64,000 bases of DNA. Origin: DAIDKA01 sp035487155 (GTDB lineage Bacteria; Pseudomonadota; Gammaproteobacteria; Steroidobacterales; Steroidobacteraceae). This document shows, piece after piece, positions 60,483-64,000 of this stretch. The notes under the pieces are model-generated. The model had not been told where the DNA came from and searched no databases. It saw nothing but the letters and a program-made list of their open reading frames with translations. The position numbers were made by a program, and so were the translations under genes. The stretch covers positions 5,166 through 69,165 of the forward strand of contig DATHMK010000034.1 in NCBI GenBank assembly GCA_035487155.1. The letters run 5' to 3'. Numbering within the stretch: the stretch's first letter is position 1; every line of letters begins with the position of its first letter.

Positions 60483-60556
60483 GGGGCTGATTATGCGCAA
60501 ATTCTGCCCCGCTGGCGCGCCCAAAAGGAGAGCGTATGTTTCCTGAAAGCTAAAGG

Positions 60557-61804
60557 CTAATTGGATTCCTGGGCGATGCGCTCCAGGCAGGCCCGCGCGC
60601 GGCTCTCGGCCCCCTGCCAGGACAGCGGGCTGCCCAGTTGTTCCAGGTACTCCGGCCCCACCGTGGCACTGGGCAGCAGGTTGCGTGCACAGCCATCCGA
60701 ATCGTCACCGCCGGTGAGCGCCATCGACACCGCCAGGGCCGACAGCGCATCCAGGCCCGTGGAGTTCACCCGCGCGGGCCGATGATGATGGGCGACCGCT
60801 TCGACCACGGCGTAGGGCAAGCCCCAAAGGGCCAGCAGATAGGCGCCGATCTCCGCATGGGAGGCGCCGAGGATTTCGTATTCGGCCTGCGGCAGGCTGA
60901 TGCCTCCGGCCAGGGCCAGTTCGATGGCCTGCTCGAGCTCGCGCGGACACTCCTGGATCAGCACCCAGTAGCCGATGTCGTGCAACAGCGCCGCGAGCAC
61001 CGTGTCATCGGAGAACTGCATACCCAGGGTGAGCGCCTGGGCGACCGCCGCGGTGCGCTGGGCGTGCATCTGCAGATCCTCCAGGTCCACCGCGGCGTGG
61101 CGCATGCGCCCGGGCCAGCGCGAGAACACCTCGGCACACATCACCAGGTTGCGCACGGTCTGGAAGCCCAGGTACTGCACGGCCTGTTCGATATTGCTGA
61201 TGCGCCGGGCGCGCCGGAAGAAGGCCGAGTTTGCAATCTGCAGCACCTTGACGGTCAGCGCCGTGTCACTGGCAATGACACGGGCCACTTCGCGCGCAGT
61301 GGCCTCGGGTCGGGCCATCGCCACCTGCAGTTGCGAGAAAACCTGAGGGCGCGCCGGCAGCTGACGGATGCGGCCGACGATGGCCTGAACGCTCGGATGC
61401 GTCAGCTCCTCGCGCAGCTGCAGGCTGCGCGCCACCGCATCCTCGAGCTGCTCGGGGTGGCAGGGCTTGCGCAGGTACTGATGCGCCAGCGGCAGCAGCC
61501 GCAGCTTCTGCTCCACATCGGACATGCCCGACAGCGCGATGCGGATGGTGGCCGGCCAGCGCTCGCTGATGGCGTGCAGCAGCTGCGCGCCATCCATGCC
61601 GGGCATGCTGATGTCGCTGACGATCACATCATGAGGTGTCTCCTCGAAGCGCGACAGGGCATCGGCCCCGCTGTCCACGAAGGTCATCTGCCATTTGCTC
61701 GTCAGGGGCTGCAGGCGCGTGCGCAGGCCATCCAGAACCTGCTGTTCGTCATCCACGAACAGCACGTGGCGCAGCGGCGCCGGTGATGTAGAACGTTTAC
61801 TCAT
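60557..61804 (-). CDS. Response regulator with HDOD output domain
   Basis: 415 residues. N-terminal receiver with phospho-acceptor Asp64 (Val-Ser-Asp-Ile-Ser-Met-Pro-Gly), then an HDOD domain (about 140-340) with the partly conserved Leu-Leu-His-Asp-Ile-Gly and Ala-His-His-His-Arg-Pro elements. HDOD proteins lack clear phosphohydrolase activity and act in signalling. No kinase is adjacent, so its cognate sensor is probably elsewhere or is one of the kinases above. Start GTG or ATG at 61804; MSKR N-terminus. Confidence 0.88.
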   Translation of the reverse strand: MSKRSTSPAPLRHVLFVDDEQQVLDGLRTRLQPLTSKWQMTFVDSGADALSRFEETPHDVIVSDISMPGMDGAQLLHAISERWPATIRIALSGMSDVEQKLRLLPLAHQYLRKPCHPEQLEDAVARSLQLREELTHPSVQAIVGRIRQLPARPQVFSQLQVAMARPEATAREVARVIASDTALTVKVLQIANSAFFRRARRISNIEQAVQYLGFQTVRNLVMCAEVFSRWPGRMRHAAVDLEDLQMHAQRTAAVAQALTLGMQFSDDTVLAALLHDIGYWVLIQECPRELEQAIELALAGGISLPQAEYEILGASHAEIGAYLLALWGLPYAVVEAVAHHHRPARVNSTGLDALSALAVSMALTGGDDSDGCARNLLPSATVGPEYLEQLGSPLSWQGAESRARACLERIAQESN

Positions 61805-62015
61805 CAGGCGCGCATTTCAGCTCAGACGCACGCTTGCGCGACGGAGTGACCTCACATTATTCGACCCTCATGTGCAGCGCTGCGACCAGCCGTCGACTCG
61901 CGTCACGCTGGCGTGTTTACCTATTCGGCCGCGTCATGGTCGCGGCGAAGTTTGTCGCCCGTTCGCGTCAGTTCCCCGGTAATATGACAGCCATCCAATA
62001 GCTAAAAATTTGTTC

Positions 62016-63485
62016 ATGCGACAGCGCTCTCTTGCATTTGCGACCGCGATGATGACCGGCCTGTGCGCTTGCACGGTGGGCCCGGACTTTCACGCGCCCG
62101 CGCCACCGGCCACCGATCACTATGTGGCCGGCGCCCCGATCGACAGCGTGGGCGCATCCGACGCCGGAGCGCCCATTCAGACGCTGATCCCGGATCAGGA
62201 TATTCCGGCCCAGTGGTGGAGCCTGTTCCACAGCCCGCAGCTTGACGCCCTGGTGCGTACGGCGCTGCATGACAGTCCGACGATCGCGGCCGCCGCCGCG
62301 GCGCTGCGTTCAGCCCAGCAAGGCTACATCGCCCAGCGCGGCGCCAGCGTGTTCCCCCAGGCCGATGCGCAGTTCCTCGGCCAGCGTGAAGCGGCCCCCG
62401 GCGCGGCCTTCGGATTTCCACAGGCCGGCACCAGCACCTTCACGCTGTTTGATGCCGCAGTGAATGTCAGCTACAAATTTGACCTGGTGGGCGGGACCCG
62501 CCGCCAGCTGGAAGCCCTGGCCGCGCAGTCGGAGTATCAACGCTGGCAGCTGGAGGCCGCGCGCCTGACCCTCGCTGCCAATGTCGTCACCACGGTCATC
62601 AGCGCGGCATCGCTCAACGATCAGATCGCCGCGACCCAGGAAATTCTGGGGACCGAGCGTGATCAGCTCGGGATCGTGCAGCGCCAGCATCGCGCCGGCG
62701 CCGCCGCGCAAAGTGACGTGCTGACCCAGCAGGCCAATGTCGCGGCGCTGGAGGCCTCGGTGCCGGCGCTGCAGAAGTCCCTGGCCCAGGCCGGACATCG
62801 CCTGGCGGTGCTGACGGGGGCGACACCGGATCATGCCGCGACCGCGGGCCTGTCGCTCACCGCGCTGACGCTGCCCGGTGAGCTGCCGGTATCCTTGCCG
62901 GCGAAGCTGGTACGGCAGCGCCCGGATGTGCTGGCCGCCCAATCCCAGCTGCACCAGGCCAGCGCTCAGGCCGGTGTGGCAACCGCCAATCTGTATCCGC
63001 AGCTGACGCTCTCGGGCAGCGTCGGCTCTGAGACCACCTCGATCAGCGACCTGTTCAGTGCCGGCACCGCGGCCTGGAATATCGGCGGTACGCTGATGCA
63101 GCCGCTGTTTCATGGTGGGGAACTGCGCGCCAAGCGGCGTCAGGCCTTTGCTGACCTGGATCAGGCCACGGCGCAATATCGCGGCACGGTGCTGTCGGCG
63201 CTGGAGGATGTCGCGGACACGCTGCGCGCGCTGCAGGATGATGCGCTGGTGCTGCAGGCCGCACGCCACGCCGAGGCTGCCGCGCAGCAGGGCCTGGACA
63301 TCACCGGCCGCCAATATCAGGCCGGCGGCACCTCTTACGTCAATCTGCTGATCGCCCAGCGTCAGTACGCCGAGGCGCGCCTGACACGCATCCAGGCCGA
63401 GATGGCGCGCTTCACGGATTCCGCGGCGCTGCTTCAGGCCCTGGGCGGGGGCTGGTGGAATCGCGACAACGATGGGAGCCATTAG
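62016..63485 (+). CDS. Outer-membrane efflux lipoprotein, NodT/OprM family
   Basis: 489 residues from ATG 62016. Lipoprotein signal ending Gly-Leu-Cys-Ala-Cys, then Thr-Val-Gly-Pro-Asp-Phe, the family opening. Two OEP repeats (about 65-255 and 275-470) give the TolC-like channel; Trp-Trp-Ser-Leu-Phe near 68 and Arg-Gln-Arg-Pro-Asp-Val-Leu-Ala-Ala near 298 are characteristic. It would pair with the adaptor that starts at its stop. An upstream in-frame TTG at 62010 adds two residues. Confidence 0.88.
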   Translation: MRQRSLAFATAMMTGLCACTVGPDFHAPAPPATDHYVAGAPIDSVGASDAGAPIQTLIPDQDIPAQWWSLFHSPQLDALVRTALHDSPTIAAAAAALRSAQQGYIAQRGASVFPQADAQFLGQREAAPGAAFGFPQAGTSTFTLFDAAVNVSYKFDLVGGTRRQLEALAAQSEYQRWQLEAARLTLAANVVTTVISAASLNDQIAATQEILGTERDQLGIVQRQHRAGAAAQSDVLTQQANVAALEASVPALQKSLAQAGHRLAVLTGATPDHAATAGLSLTALTLPGELPVSLPAKLVRQRPDVLAAQSQLHQASAQAGVATANLYPQLTLSGSVGSETTSISDLFSAGTAAWNIGGTLMQPLFHGGELRAKRRQAFADLDQATAQYRGTVLSALEDVADTLRALQDDALVLQAARHAEAAAQQGLDITGRQYQAGGTSYVNLLIAQRQYAEARLTRIQAEMARFTDSAALLQALGGGWWNRDNDGSH

Positions 63486-64000
63486 TGCAGAGCTCGGATT
63501 TTCAGTTGCCCAATCATGATGAGGAAACGCGACGCCGGCTGTTGCGCGGCCGCACGCTCATCATCAGCCTGCTGGTGCTGGTCCTCGCCGTCCTGATCAT
63601 CGGTTGGAACGTGGTCAAGGCACACTTCATCGCCCGGGCGCTGGCGCAGAACGCCTCGCCCAAACAGACCATTGCCACCGCCACGGTGAGATTCGATGAC
63701 TGGCAGCCACAGATCAGCGCGGTGGGCACTTTGCGCGCGGTGCGCGGCGTGGATATCACCACCGAGGTCACCGGTCTGGTGCGCAGCGTCGAGTTCCATT
63801 CGGGCGATGAGGTCGCCGGCGGCACCGTGCTCGTGCACCTGAACGCGGACTCGGATATCGCCCAGGAGCAGGCGCTGGCCGCGGCGGCGGATCTGGCCGA
63901 AGTGGTTTACAAGCGCGATCAGGTGCAGTTCCAGGCGCAGGCCATCAGCCAGGCGCAGCTGGATGCGGATGCCGCGGACCTGAAGAACAAACGCGCCCAG
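63485..64000 (+). CDS. RND efflux periplasmic adaptor (membrane-fusion protein), truncated by the window edge
   Basis: 172 residues are visible, open to the last base. GTG 63485 overlaps the lipoprotein stop. A cytosolic basic N-terminus, one membrane helix (about 27-45), then a beta section with Gly-Thr-Leu-Arg-Ala-Val-Arg-Gly-Val-Asp and Thr-Gly-Leu-Val-Arg-Ser-Val-Glu-Phe-His-Ser-Gly-Asp, the lipoyl-like MFP signature, and the beginning of the helical hairpin (Ala-Gln-Ala-Ile-Ser-Gln-Ala-Gln-Leu-Asp). A transporter gene is expected downstream. Confidence 0.88.
   Translation, partial: MQSSDFQLPNHDEETRRRLLRGRTLIISLLVLVLAVLIIGWNVVKAHFIARALAQNASPKQTIATATVRFDDWQPQISAVGTLRAVRGVDITTEVTGLVRSVEFHSGDEVAGGTVLVHLNADSDIAQEQALAAAADLAEVVYKRDQVQFQAQAISQAQLDADAADLKNKRAQ

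Overview
The window is GC-rich, densely packed chromosomal DNA from a Gram-negative proteobacterium. LpxL, TamA/TamB, MltA, DsbA, a complete System I cytochrome c maturation operon and an RND-type efflux outer-membrane lipoprotein all require an outer membrane. The gene mix fits a gammaproteobacterium of the Xanthomonadales/Nevskiales/Steroidobacter kind, but no rRNA or marker gene here settles the taxonomy.

Layout. 1-483 is the end of a membrane protein. 759-7836 is a tightly coupled leucine/isovalerate catabolic operon (isovaleryl-CoA dehydrogenase, both 3-methylcrotonyl-CoA carboxylase subunits, a MaoC hydratase, a CitE/HpcH lyase, a thiolase). The usual liuC and liuE genes are absent from it. 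7828-10929 holds small membrane and periplasmic proteins and an orphan FecR-like protein. 10919-16485 has a Ycf46-like AAA ATPase, a Tat-exported FAD oxidase, DUF3293, a lipoprotein/DUF6152 pair and a DUF4279 protein. 16559-27520 has a large unrecognised secreted protein, a mini-SWIM protein, a HIT hydrolase, an M16 peptidase-LpxL pair, a three-gene run ending in MltA, and an MDR oxidoreductase. 27619-35487 is a transketolase-like enzyme followed by tamA-tamB. 35464-37719 holds a methyltransferase, DsbA and a polyphosphate-glucokinase-like ROK kinase.

37727-49743 is a mobile element integrated at the 3' end of tRNA-Leu(UAA). It is flanked by a 17-bp direct repeat whose copies lie exactly 12,000 bp apart. 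It encodes a tyrosine integrase, an AlpA-like regulator, a primase-polymerase/VapE helicase with an iteron-flanked AT-rich region directly downstream (candidate origin), both terminase subunits, a DUF2213 protein and a tape-measure-like protein. No portal, capsid or tail-tube gene is visible. The layout resembles a phage satellite, or else a prophage that has lost its structural core. TACCCGC pairs with an exact 12-bp period sit near both ends and upstream of the small terminase gene.

Beyond the tRNA, 49886-56572 is ccmABCDEFGHI, followed by a KGG-repeat stress-type protein, a hybrid histidine kinase, a TctE/QseC-type two-component pair, an HDOD response regulator, and the start of a divergent RND efflux operon that runs off the right edge.
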